Origin: Torymus aiolomorphi | Taxonomy: Eukaryota > Arthropoda > Insecta > Hymenoptera > Torymidae | Assembly (NCBI GenBank): GCA_036365515.1 | Contig: CM070873.1 | Coordinates: 74,116,529-74,180,528 of the forward strand | Length of the DNA stretch: 64,000 nt | Reading direction: 5' to 3' | Shown here: positions 33,501-45,004 of the stretch, piece by piece | Layout of the letters: every line of letters begins with the position of its first letter | How positions within the stretch are numbered: the first letter of the stretch is position 1 | Program-made: the position numbers and the translations under genes | Notes under the pieces: model-generated | What the model was told of the DNA's origin: nothing | Seen by the model: only the letters and a program-made list of their open reading frames with translations | Database searches by the model: none

Positions 33501-36500
33501 TTTTGGAATATTTTATTAAGGGTTCCCGAAATCTTTCTAAAGTTTTCACGAAATGTTGCTCAGTTGCATAGGTGGAATTTTTTGTTATTCCATTAAACTT
33601 ACGGCAAGCTTTCGCGGAACCTTACCAGAATATGTTACGGTTCCAGTAATCTTTGACTTATTGTCACTGCAATTTTTTATGAAAGGTTCTATTTATGTTG
33701 AGTAGAATCTTCCCTGGGGGTATTCATAAATCTTTTTTAGAAGTTTTTCGGAAGATTTGCAATGAATGTTATAGTTCGATCTTTCATTAAGCTTACTGTA
33801 ACCCTTCTGGTTACCTTTCATGATAGATTCCAGTATTCATGAATCTTTCTCAAAAATTTTCCAGAAGATTTGCAATTTATGTTCCAGTTTATCTTTCAGT
33901 AAGCTTACTGTTACCTTTCTAGTTATCTTCCATGAAACATTCAAGTATCTGTTATTAGAATGTTTCATGGAAGATTCTGGAAACCTTTCAAAAGCTTTCA
34001 TTGAATGTTACTGAATCGCACATTTGGAATTTTTTTTGTCTGGTTCCACAAAACTTACGGGAAGCTTTCATGAACATTGCAAGGCAACGCGACTGGGGAG
34101 TTTCGCCGGAACCTTCCATTAGGCTTTTCCATTATTTTTCGGTAATCATGCTAACTGCAATCTTTCATGCAAGATTTTATTGATGTTTAGTAGAATCTTC
34201 CCTGAAAGTATTCAGTAATCTCTTTCAAAAGGCTTTTGGAAGATTTTTAATCAATTTTCCAGTTGAATCTTTCAGTAAGCTTACTGTAACCTTTCTATTT
34301 ATCTTTTATGAAAGATTCCAGTATCAATTCTGAGAATGTTTCATGTAAGGTTCCGGAACCCTTTCAAAAGCTTTCATTGTATATGGTCGAGTCTTATAGT
34401 TCGAATCTTTTTTGTTGATTCCGTTAAACTTACGCGAAGCTTCCGTGTAACATTGCAAGGTAACACTACTGGAAAGTTCCGTGGGAACCTTCCATTAAGC
34501 TTTACGCATTATTTTTCGATAATCTTTTATTCATGCTCACTGCAATCTTTCATGGCAGATTTCATTTAGGTACAATGGAATCTTCCCTGAAAGTATTTAT
34601 AAATCTTTTTCAAAAGGTTTTTGGAAAATTTGAAATCAATGTTCCAGTTTAATCTTTCAGAAAGCTTACTGTAACCTTTATAGTTCTCTTTCATGAAAGA
34701 TTCCAGTATCAATTATTAGAATGTTTCATGAAAGATTCTGTCAGCTTTTCAAAAGCTTTCGTGTAATGTTACTCTGGTGAATAGTTAGAATCATTTGGTT
34801 GTTTTTGCGAATCTTACGGGAAGCTTTCGTGGAACATTGCAACGTAACGCTACTGGCTTTACGCATTATTTTTCGGTAATACTTTGTTCATGCTTACTGT
34901 AATCTTCCATGAAAGGTTCCACTTATGTATAGTGGAATCTTCCCCGAAAGTATTAATGAATCTTTTTCAAAAGTTTTTCGGAAGATTTGCAAGAAATGTT
35001 CCATTCTAATCTTTCAGTAAGCTTACTGTAACCTTTCTCATTACTTTTCATGAAAGAGCCCGTATCGATTCTGAGAAGGTTACATGTAAGGATCCGGGAA
35101 CCTTTCAAAACCTTTCATGGAATGTTACGCGAGTCTTATAATTGGAATCTTTTTGTTGATTCCGTCAAACTTACGGAAAGCTTTCGTGAAACATTTCCAG
35201 GTATTGCTACTGAGAGCTTCAGCTGGAGCCTTCCATTAATCTTTTCGCATTATTTTTCGGTAATCTTTTGTTCATGCTTACTGCAATCTTTCATGAGAAG
35301 TTCCATTTTTGTTTAGTCGAATGTTCCCGGAACGCATTCATCAATCTTTCTCAAAAGTTTTTCGGAAGATTTGCAAGAAATGTTCCTGTTCAATCTTTCA
35401 GTAAGCTTACTGTAATCTTTCTAGTTATCTTTCATGGAAGACTCCAGTATCGATTCTTAGAATGTTTCATGGTGGATGTCGGTAACCTTTCAAAAACTTT
35501 CATGGCATGTTACGGAATCGCATAGCTGGAATTTTTTGGTTGGTTTACGAAAACTTACGGGAAGCTTTCGTGGAGCATTGCAAGGTAACGCTACTGGTAA
35601 GTTTTGCCGGAACCTTCCTTTAAGCTCTTTGCATTATTTTTCGGTAATCTTTCATTCATGCTTACTGACACCTTTCATGAAAGGTTCTATTTATGTTCAG
35701 TGGAATCTTTACTGCAAGGATTTGGGAATCTCCTTTGCAATCTTAGCGTAAGCTTTCAACAAAGATAACGGTGTAATCTTCCCAAAAGCTTGCCGTAATA
35801 TTGTTTCCTTTCGTGAAGGATTCCTGGATTGATCCCTGCAAGATCTTGGGAATCTCTTTTGCAATATTAGCGTAAGCTTTCAGCAAAGATAACAGTGTAA
35901 TCTTTCTAAAAACTTACTGTAATATTGCTGTTTCCTTTCGTGAAAGATTCCTGAATTGATTCCTGAAATATTTCACGTAAGATTCCCGTAGGCTTTCCAG
36001 AAGCTTACGTGTAATATTCGTCGAAAGAACATTTGGCAATCTTGATTGTAATATTGCTTTAACATTCCGGGAAGCTTACAAGAAAGCTTACAATGAAATC
36101 TATCTGAAAGTTTCAGTTATCTTTTAGAAAGGTTGAGGAAAGCTTCCATTGTTCAGTTATCTTTTAGAAAGGTTTCGTGGGAACCTTCCATTAAGTTTTT
36201 CGCATTATTTTTCGGTAATGTTGCATTCATGCTTATTGCAATCTTTCATGAAAGGTTCCATTTATGTTTAGTGCAATCTTTCCTGAAAGTATTCATCAAT
36301 CTGTTTCAAAAGTTTTTCGGAAGATTTGCAAGAAATGTACCAGTTCAATCTTTCAGTAAGCTTACTTTAACCTTTCTAGTTATCTTTCATGAAAAATTCC
36401 AGTATCGATTCTTAGAATGGTTCATGGTCGATGTTGGCAACCTTTCAAAAACTTTCATGGAATGTTACGGAATCGCATAGTTGGAATTTTTTCGGTTGGT

Positions 36501-36660
36501 TCGCTTAAACTTACGGGAAGCTTTTGTGGAGCATTGAAAGTTAACGCTACTCGAATGTTTCACGGGAACCTTCCATTAAGTTTTTCGCATTATTTTTCGA
36601 TAATATTGCATTCATGCTTATTGCAATCTTTCATGAAAGGTTCTATTTATGTTTAGTGGA
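33500..36660. repeat. ~385-395-bp tandem satellite units
   Basis: The landmark TTATGTTTAGTxGAATCTTCC recurs at about 33680, 34170, 34565, 34922, 35307, 35692, 36252 and 36647. Spacing is mostly 357-395, with two longer gaps. Each unit contains CTTTCAGTAAGCTTACTGTAA and several GAAAGATTCC words. Short frames here are chance products of the repeat. Confidence 0.75.
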
Positions 36661-38455
36661 ATTTTTCCTGCAAGTATTTGGGAATCTCTTTGGTAATCTT
36701 AGCTTAAACTTTCAAGAAAGGTGTAATCTTCCCGAAAGCTTACCGTAATATTGTTGTTTCCTTTTGTGAACGATTCCTGTATTGATACCTGCAAGGATTT
36801 GCGAATCTCTTTTGCAACCTTACAGTAAGCTTTCAACAAAGGTAACAGTATAATCTTCCCAAAAGCTTACTGTAATATTGTAGTTTCATTTCGTGAAAGA
36901 TTCCTGTATCAATCCCTGCAAGGATTTGGTAATCTTTTCTGCAATCTTAGCGTAAGCTTTCAACAAAGATAACAGTATAATCTTCCCAAAAGCTTACTGT
37001 AATATTGCTGTTTCCTTTTCTGAAAGATTCCTGTATTGATCCCTGCAAGGATTTGGGAAGCTCTTTTTCAATCTTAGCGTAAGCTTTCAACAAAGCTGAC
37101 AGAGTAATATTCCCAAAAGCATACTGTAATATTTCCTTTTCCTTTCGTGAAAGATTCCTGTATTGATCTCTGCAAGGATTTGGGAATCTCTTTGGTAATC
37201 TTAGCGTAAGCTTTCAAAAAAGATAACAGTGTAATATTTCTAAAAGCTTACCATAATATTGCTGTTTCCTTTTGTGAACGATTCCTGTATTGATCCCTGC
37301 AAGAATTTGGGAATCTCTTTTGCAATCTTACAGTAAGCTTTCAACAAAGGTAACAGTCTAATCTTCCGAAAAGCTTGCTGTAATATTGTAGTTTCCTTTC
37401 GTGAAAGATGCCTGTATTAATCCCTGCAAGGATTTGGTAATCTTTTCTGCAATCTTAGCGTAAGCTTTCAACAAAGATAACATATAATCTTCCCAAAAGC
37501 TTACTGTAATATTGCATTTTCCTTCGTGAAAGATTCCTGTATTGATCCCTGCAAGGATTTGGGAAGCTCTTTTTCAATCTTAGCGTTAGCTTTCAACAAA
37601 GATAACAGTGTAATATTTCCAAAAGCTTACTGTAATATTGCATTTTCCTTCGTGAAAGATTCCTGTATTGATCCCTGCAAGGATTTGGGAATCTCTTTGG
37701 TAATCTTAGCGTAAGCTTTCAAAAAAGATAACAGTGTAATCTTTCTAAAAGTTTACCGTAATATTGCTGTTTCCTTTCGTGAAGATTCCTGTATTGATCC
37801 CTGCAAGGATTTGGGAATCTCTTTGGTAATCTTAGCGTAAGCGTTCAAAAAAGATAACAGTGTAATCTTTCTAAAAACTTACCGTAATATCGCTGTTTCC
37901 TTTTGTGAACGATTCCTGTATTGATCCCTGCAAGCATTTGGGAATCTCTTTTGCAAACTTACAGTAAGCTTTCAACAAAGGTAACAGTCTAATCTTCCCG
38001 AAAGCTTACTGTAATATTGTAGTTTCCTTTCGTGAAAGATTCCTGTATTGATCCCTGCAAGGATTTGGTAATATTTTCTGCAATCTTAGCGTAAGCTTTC
38101 AACTAAGATAACAGTATAATCTTCCCAAAAGCTTACTGTAATATTGCTGTTTCCTTTTTTGAAAGATTCCTGTATTGATCCCTGCAAGGATTTGGGAAGC
38201 TCTTTTTCAATCTTAGCGTTAGCTTTCAACAAAGATAACAGTGTAATATTCCCAAAAGCTTACTGTAATATTGCATTTTCCTTTCGTGAAAGATTCCTGT
38301 ATTGATCCCTGCAAGGATTTGGGAATCTCTTTGGTAATCTTAGCGTAAGCTTTCAAAAAAGATAACAGTGTAATCTTTCTAAAAGCTTACTGTAATATTG
38401 CTGTTTCCTTTCGTGAATGATTCCTGTATTGATTCTTGGAATATTTCACGTAAGA
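36660..38455. repeat. ~127-bp satellite with A-B-C-D higher-order structure
   Basis: CCTGTATTGATCCCTGCAAG recurs 14 times from about 36772 to 38427 at 125-131-base spacing. Monomers fall into four types by the words after GGATTTGG: A (CTCTTTTGCAA, AACAAAGGTAACAG), B (TAATCTTTTCTGC), C (AAGCTCTTTTTCAATC) and D (CTCTTTGGTAATC). The order is D-ABCD-ABCD-D-ABCD, so ABCD (~508 bp) is amplified as a unit. Confidence 0.82.
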
Positions 38456-38689
38456 TTCCCGTAAGCTTTCTAGAAGCTTTCATGTAATATTCGTCGAAAG
38501 GACATTTAGCAATCTTGATTGTAATATTGCTTTAACCTTCCGGGAAGCTTACAAGAAACCTTACAATGGAATCTATCTGAAAGTTTCAATTATCTTTTAA
38601 AAAGGTTGATGAAAGCTTCCATTGGAATATTTCTTGAATCTTTCACTGGGAAGCTTTCATGCTATGTGGGATAGGGTAAACGCAACCGT

Positions 38690-39660
38690 TGTCGGCCACT
38701 TGTTTAATATGTTACAGATATTATTACTTAACATCATAAATTTTTATTGAAAGGTATTTAAATTATGTACATTTTGTTTTTTTAATATTTAAATTATCTT
38801 CACTCTGTCATTTATTATTAACGAAAATGTGCTCAAAATTATTTAATAAATTTTTTAAATAATAATTGATTTATCGACTTCAAGTTTTAACCACTTATTA
38901 TACTCATTGAAGAATATATTTGGTTCAAAATTTCAAAAGATTATCTTTATTTCTTTTTTTAAAAAACAATGTTTTATAAAAAAGTAGGAGTTTTGTTGTC
39001 ACGCGATAACAATATTAAGAAAATCAACCAATAGTCCTAAAATTTGGGAGAGATATATTTTTTTTATATCTTCAAACTGAATTCGTTGCCCAATAAATCG
39101 AACTATTACGACGAAAGATATTTGAGGTGTAAAATAAAACTAATTGATCATGTGATAATATTTTGAAAAAATTGATTTATAAAAATATCGGGTTGTCGCA
39201 CGAGAAAAAGAGTAACAAGAATGTATTTTCGAAAAATATATATTAATTTATTATGAATATTCATAAAGAAAATTGGGTATGATACAATTAATTATTGTTA
39301 TAAAAAATTTTAAAAAAATTAATAAATACATTATTTTGAGGAAGCTAAGTGCCAATGTATTGGCGGCGGTTTTTTAATTCTTTTATGTATCAGTCGGTAT
39401 ATCTAAACCTAACTCAATTTGTTGTCTTTTGTGACTAAAGCACCCCCTAACCGCTTTTGTATGGAATATTTGTTGGCCTCTCCAAAAGCTTGTTAAAAAA
39501 TTAAAAAGCCAACCATGCGAGTTGGTAGCTTCCCACAATCTCGCCCGAGTTGGTACCTCGTTCCTCTCAGCCGACGTATGAAGATTGACCCCATCTACTT
39601 TTTCCGCTGATGTCTATACAAGTTTTGTTTAGTATCACATGGCTATAATAGCTTTGGAGT
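38690..39660. other. AT-rich segment inside hAT-like element
   Basis: It contains the second copy of the 30219-30285 sequence and otherwise unique AT-rich DNA. No gene is supported. Confidence 0.45.
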
Positions 39661-39779
39661 TCGAAAAACCTCGGTACGATGTCATTTGCGCTGCATGCTA
39701 TGATGCGCAACGAAATCGTATCTTGGGTATAAGACTGTAGTAGTACACCGAAATAATCCTCAGGAACGTGTTCAACAGG

Positions 39780-40870
39780 TCGAAAAATCTCCCAGGTACC
39801 GTGAAATGTGCGAGAATTTGCGAGAAAATCATCTTCTAGGCACGAGGATTTCGTCGTAGAGTAAAATAGTCGTGAAGAACGTGTTCAGCGGGTCAAAAAA
39901 AAACCCCAGGTACCCTGAAATCTGCACTAGATACTATGAACGCGAGTAGATCAAAATAGTTGACAAGACTGTGCCCAGCGGGTCGAAAAATCCCCCCAGT
40001 ACCATGAAATTTTTACTAGATGCTAAATTGCGAGAAAAACATCTCCTAGGCATAAGAGTTTAATTGTACACGGAAATAGTCAACAAAAACGTGTTCAGCA
40101 GGTCGAATATAACCCCCCCGATATCATGAAATGGGCAGTAGATGCTAGGATTTGCGCGAACATCATCTCCTGGGTATGAGGATTTCGTTAGAGAGCAAAA
40201 TTGTCGTCAGGAACGTGTTCAGCGGGTCGAAAAACTCCCCAGGTACCATGAAATATGTACCAGATGATAAATGGCGAGAAAATGATCTCCTAGACACGAT
40301 GGTTTAGTTGTACACCCAAATAGTCATCAAAAACATGTGCAACAAGTCGAAAAATCCCCCAGGTACCGTTAAAAGTGCATTAGATGCTATGATTTGCGGG
40401 AAAATCATCTCCTGGGTACGAGGATTTCGTCGCAGAGCAAAATAGTCGTGAAGAACGTGTTCCGCGGGTCGAAAAACCCCCCAGATACCATGAAATATGT
40501 ACTAGATGCTAAATGGCGAGAAAATGATTTCCTAGGCATGAGGGTTTAGTTGTACACCCAAATAGTCATCAAAAAGGTGTTCAACGGGTCGAAAAATCCC
40601 CCAGGTGCCGTGAAATTCGCACTAGATGCTATGATACGCGAGAAAATCATATTCTGGGCATGAGGATTTCGTCGTACACCGACATAGTCATCGAAAACGT
40701 GTTCAGCATGTCGGAAAACCCCCCAGGTACCGTGATATGTGCACTTGATGTTATGATTTACGAGAAAATCATCTCCTGTGTATGAGGATTTTATCGTACA
40801 CCGAAATAGTCATCGAAAACGTGTTCAGCGGGTCAAAAAACCTCTAAGGTATCATGACATTTAATTAAAT
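39780..40870. repeat. ~120-bp satellite array, about ten copies
   Basis: AGGTACCxTGAAATxTGCACTAG recurs at about 39795, 39907, 40000, 40120, 40238, 40360, 40483, 40602, 40724 and 40848. The units also share GAGAAAATCATCTCCTxGG, GTACACCxAAATAGTCATC and GTGTTCAGCGGGTCGAAAAA. The left arm of the element carries only one unit, inverted, so the array expanded on one side. Confidence 0.85.
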
Positions 40871-40992
40871 TAATGCCAAATGCATGAAAGTATCTGTAAA
40901 GTTTTAATTAATTAGTTAAAGATTGTATAATTAACAAGGCATTTAATTATACGGCAGTGAGTTGAATAAAATATTAAAAAGTTACTTCTTAA

Positions 40993-41352
40993 GGGGATGC
41001 GCAACCCTGATTTCAATATTTTTTTAAATCAACATTCAAACATTTATTTGGAAAAAGACGGCTGTCAAGCGCTCCGTACACGCAAACACTATATGCAGAT
41101 TTTTTTCTGGATAATTCTATTGATATTTGCGTGAGTTATGTTCGTTTGAAAAGTAGGTCAATTGTAGATTCCTACTTATCAACAGTAAGGTTTTTATTTA
41201 ACTCAATAAATTCTCATCATTTTTTTGGAAAAAGACTTCTGTCAAGCGCTCCGTACACGCAAACACTATATGCAGATTTTTTTCTGGATAATTCTATTGA
41301 TATTTGCGTGAGTTATGCTCGTTTGAAAAATAACGTCGGTACTCACATCCCC
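40993..41352. mobile_element. TTAA-flanked MITE (GGGGATG ends)
   Basis: 360 bp between TTAA at 40989-40992 and 41353-41356, with ends GGGGATGCGCAACC and the complement of GGTACTCACATCCCC. The same position in the left arm reads a single TTAA (near 28875), which proves insertion with TTAA duplication (piggyBac- or Kolobok-type target). Internally a ~100-bp block (TTTGGAAAAAGAC ... CGTTTGAAAA) occurs twice, about 170 bases apart. Confidence 0.88.
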
Positions 41353-41444
41353 TTAAACTTAAGTCTTTCGTTGAGCGTTGTTGTGATAAGATCTGTTAGC
41401 TTTGTATGTCTCAGAAAAGTCTAAAAAAAATAATTATTCGGAAT

Positions 41445-41790
41445 TCGGACTCGTTGCATCCTGAATTCCGGAAATGCACCGTGTTTTCGGACTTGATCGG
41501 AATCAAGTCCGAAATCATGTCGGAATTCCGGACTTGATGGCAGTCAATTCCGAAAGCACTTCGGAATTCCGGACTTCATCCTCCTCAAGTCCGAAAACAC
41601 GTCGGAATTCCGGACTTTATCCTCCTCAAGTCTGGAATTCCGAAGTGTTTTCGGAATTGACACCCATCAAGTCCAGAATTCCGACGTAATTTCGGACTTG
41701 ACCACTCTCAAGTCCTGAATTCCAAGGTGATTTCGGACTTGATTTCGATCAACTCCGAAAACACGTCGGAATTTCGGACTTGAAGAGGAA
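41445..41790. repeat. Subterminal GGAATTCCGGACTTGA palindrome array (right)
   Basis: Mirror copy of 28430-28780, ending about 36 bases from the right terminus. Confidence 0.75.
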
Positions 41791-41826
41791 TTTATGGCCT
41801 CCGGGAATTAAGTACTCGCAACCCTG

Positions 41827-42518
41827 CCAAAACGTAATTCAAGTTCCGATATTAATTTTTCAAAATCCAAATCTTCATTATTTGACAAAACTGTTCTTGC
41901 TTTTCCGCGCAAATTAGCAGCGAGTGCGATCATCTTTTGATTTTCATCCCATTTATTTGCTCTATGTATCAGATTAAATTGATTCAAAAATTCTCGTAGA
42001 GACGTAATCCCATCATAGACATTTGGTTTTAATTTATATCCTAACCCTGCAGGAACTCTTAATGTATCTAATCCTATTTCAATATGTGAATCTAATCTAC
42101 GTGGGATATTAGAGGTTAAAGTCTTTGTTTCTAAACTTAGCCCTGGTTGAACCAAGTTAGTAGTACTAGCAGTTACGGCATTTATTATTGGTATTTCCTG
42201 TACTAATTGTCTTAATGTATGTGAGTTAGATGTGTTATGTGTATGTATATGTATATTTTTTAATTGACTTAGCTCGTTCTGGATGTCCTTGATTTTTTGT
42301 AACAGCGTCAGTCGTTCAGCTTCTTGTTGTTCGTTAAGCCGCCGTTGTTCCATCAATTTTTTATCACAAACTTTAAGAGTGGCTGAGAACTGTATTTCTT
42401 CTTCACTTCTCTCTTGTAGTCGGGTCTTGAGATCTCTATTTTCTTGGAAAGCAGATTCCAATTTCTGTTGAAGGTGTAAATTTTCTCCACGAATAACATC
42501 AACTTCTTCATTTTTCAA
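41827..42518 (-). pseudogene. Gypsy-type Gag, N-terminal half (split by hAT-like element)
   Basis: The frame starts at ATG 42518 and has a long coiled-coil N-terminus (about residues 1-90, heptad-like Leu/Glu/Lys/Gln). A capsid-like region follows with KPNVYDGITSLREFLNQF, KMIALAANLRGKARTVL and the ELELRFG end typical of Gypsy Gag. The last codons before the stop at 41808 come from the transposon end. A tRNA-Pro-type primer site and an LTR end lie about 120-140 bases upstream, as expected for a gag start. The gene continues at 28400 on the same strand. This copy was intact in this part when the element inserted. Confidence 0.85.
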
Positions 42519-42639
42519 AGATAATTCTTGTAGTGCTAACTAGAGACTGGGCTAAGTATCTGTGTTGAAATCTCATTATTTTGAGGTGATGTTGATCTTG
42601 TTCTTATCGGAGATCGAATCATGATGAGGTTGTGTAAAT

Positions 42640-42657
42640 ATCCCGGACGAGCCCCCA
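42640..42657 (-). promoter_or_regulatory. Primer-binding site, tRNA-Pro type
   Basis: On the minus strand TGGGGGCTCGTCCGGGAT is complementary to the 3' end of tRNA-Pro. It lies three bases inside an LTR end (TAACA) and 120 bases upstream of the gag ATG. Confidence 0.85.
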
Positions 42658-42660
42658 AAA

Positions 42661-42886
42661 TGTTAGATCCGGGTTGGGGTAATAAATAAGTATGTAACAC
42701 ACGATTACAAAAATACGTTGATACTTTATTTTACTTGAACCCAACCGTCAAGGTCAAACTAAAAATCAAAACTAAACTATTTACAAACAATAAACAACAG
42801 CTGCTCCGCCGTTGTTATGTGCGGCGGTTCAGAATGTTCGAACCATGCACACGTTCGATTTCCCGATCATAACAATTTATATATAT

Positions 42887-42960
<74 letters not shown>
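42661..42960 (-). repeat. LTR end of the split Gypsy element (outer limit unknown)
   Basis: The minus-strand LTR ends ...GGATCTAACA at 42661 and has AATAAA/ATTTATTA-type sequences near 42685 and 42725. The upstream start of the LTR was not found because a CA array and C-rich tract follow and no second LTR is in the window. Confidence 0.6.
42893..42958. repeat. (CA)n microsatellite
   Basis: An uninterrupted CA dinucleotide run. Overlapping frames that cross it are artefacts. Confidence 0.95.
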
Positions 42961-42962
42961 CT

Positions 42963-43325
42963 CCCTATATTACATAGACGTTTCAAAAAAGTCAGTCGCA
43001 GCCCCCCTCACTCCTCCCTCGCACCACCTCGCTCCCCCCTTGCGCCCCCTCAGCTCCTCCCTCAGCGCCCCCCTCAGCGCCCCCTCAAAATAACGGAAAA
43101 ATGTGATTATTTACATGTGTTTTGAGAATGGGAGCCACCCTTCACAGCGCCCCCTCGCCACCCCTCGCGCCCCATCACTCCCCTCTCACGCCACCTCGCC
43201 CCCCCTCGCGCCGCATCACTCCCACCTCGCGCCACCTCGCCCCCCTCGCGCCCACTCACTCCCCCTCGCGCCACCGCGATCCCCCTTCAGCTCCCCCTTC
43301 AGCCCCCCACCCTCAAAATAATGTC
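42963..43325. repeat. C-rich polypyrimidine minisatellite
   Basis: Irregular copies of CCCCTCGCGCCxCCTCACTC, beginning with CCCTATATTACATAGACGTTTC. The same lead-in followed by a different C-rich array occurs at 48768. Confidence 0.75.
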
Positions 43326-43474
43326 ATTATTTAAATAGTTTTCGTCTAATATTTCAAGTAGTATCCTTTGTCGATTTCAACCTATTTTCTAATATATTTA
43401 AAAGGATATTCTTTTCCAAATTTAAAAATTTTAGAAAATGGTTGTAATTTTTCAGAAAATAGGTTGAAACCTAC

Positions 43475-43800
43475 AAAGGATGAAATAAAATAAATTACTT
43501 GAAATAAAATAAATTACTTGAAATAAAATAAATTACTTGAAATAAAATAAATTACTTGAAATAAAATAAATTACTTGAAATAAAATAAATTACTTGAAAT
43601 AAAATAAATTACTTGAAATAAAATAAATTACTTGAAATAAAATAAATTACTTGAAATAAAATAAATTACTTGAAATAAAATAAATTACTTGAAATAAAAT
43701 AAATTACTTGAAATAAAATAAATTACTTGAAATAAAATAAATTACTTGAAATAAAATAAATTACTTGAAATAAAATAAATTACTTGAAATAAAATAAATT
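43475..43800. repeat. 19-bp minisatellite, about 17 copies
   Basis: Near-perfect tandem copies of AAATAAAATAAATTACTTG. It is preceded by a short inverted repeat (TTTCAACCTATTTTCT ... AGAAAATAGGTTGAAA) at about 43376-43466 and followed directly by a TTAA foldback element. Confidence 0.95.
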
Positions 43801-43810
43801 ATATCCTTAA

Positions 43811-44487
43811 GGGGGCTAGACACCTTTTTTCTCTGAAATAAGAAGTCACATTTTAATACATAAATGTAAACTAATTATTTCATACTTTTTACATATAAAA
43901 GTGGGTATATTTACCTTACCTTAAAACGTTCTCCGATGGGCCTTTTATATGGTCCAGAACCATAGTCATCGATGAAACAAGTTTTTTCACTAACCGTAAG
44001 CTTTGAAATTTTCCTGTGGATGGATTGACTCCAGATTTGAACTAAATTACTCCTGAATAGTATAATTCTCATATGAGTGTAGGGATTTAGGATTAAATGT
44101 CGGAAAAAATTTTTACATCAGAAAAATTATGAAAAAATTTAAAAAATTTTAAAAAATTAAAAAAAAAACTCTTGAAAAACAGCACAATTTTTTTTTCTCA
44201 TTAGATCAAAAATCCCTACACTCTTATGAGAATTATACTATTCAGGAGAAATTTAGTTCAAATCTGGAGTCAATCCATCCACAGGAAAATTTTAAAGCTT
44301 ACGGTTAGTGAAAAAACTTGTTTCATCGATGACTATGGTTCTGGACCATATAAAAGGCCCATCGGAGAAAGTTTTAAGGTAAGGTAAATATACCCACTTT
44401 TATATGTAAAAAGTATGAAATAATTAGTTTACATTTATGTATTAAAATGTGACTTCTTATTTCAGAGAAAAAAGGTGTCTAGCCCCC
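43811..44487. mobile_element. TTAA-flanked foldback MITE with ~280-bp arms
   Basis: It starts GGGGGCTAGACACC and ends in its complement, between TTAA at 43807-43810 and 44488-44491. The arms (about 43811-44091 and 44211-44487) are nearly perfect inverted copies around an A-rich loop. A transcript would fold into a long hairpin. No coding sequence. Confidence 0.85.
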
Positions 44488-44491
44488 TTAA

Positions 44492-45000
<509 letters not shown>

Positions 45001-45004
45001 TTTT

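Larger units (their letters stand above)
28409..41826. mobile_element. Giant non-autonomous hAT-like foldback element carrying satellite DNA
   Basis: Both ends are CAGGGTTGC(A/G) in inverted orientation and are flanked by identical 8-bp direct repeats CCAAAACG (28401-28408 and 41827-41834). The flanking DNA is the two halves of one Gag frame, which serves as an internal proof of the insertion points. An 8-bp duplication and CAGGG ends are the hallmark of hAT transposons. The outer 0.74 kb of each side form inverted arms (28409-29143 and 40714-41826, the latter enlarged by a MITE). The 13.4 kb holds no transposase and no gene, only tandem repeats and nested elements, so it must have moved with a transposase supplied in trans. 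Confidence 0.85.
40714..41826 (-). repeat. Right inverted arm of the hAT-like element
   Basis: Reverse complement of 28409-29143 with an extra MITE at 40993-41352. The arm ends in ...GCAACCCTG at 41826, just before the target duplication. Confidence 0.85.

Noticed and set aside
33820..37714. A series of 60-115-codon plus-strand frames with similar sequences
   Set aside because: Their similarity comes from the satellite units; no codon-level conservation or start context.
30610..38660. Possible host gene family with conserved short exons
   Set aside because: Repeats follow satellite periodicity, not codon periodicity, and lie inside a transposon with defined ends.
43475..43800. Regular repeats considered as a CRISPR array
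   Set aside because: 19-bp units are directly adjacent without unique spacers and the genome is eukaryotic; a minisatellite.
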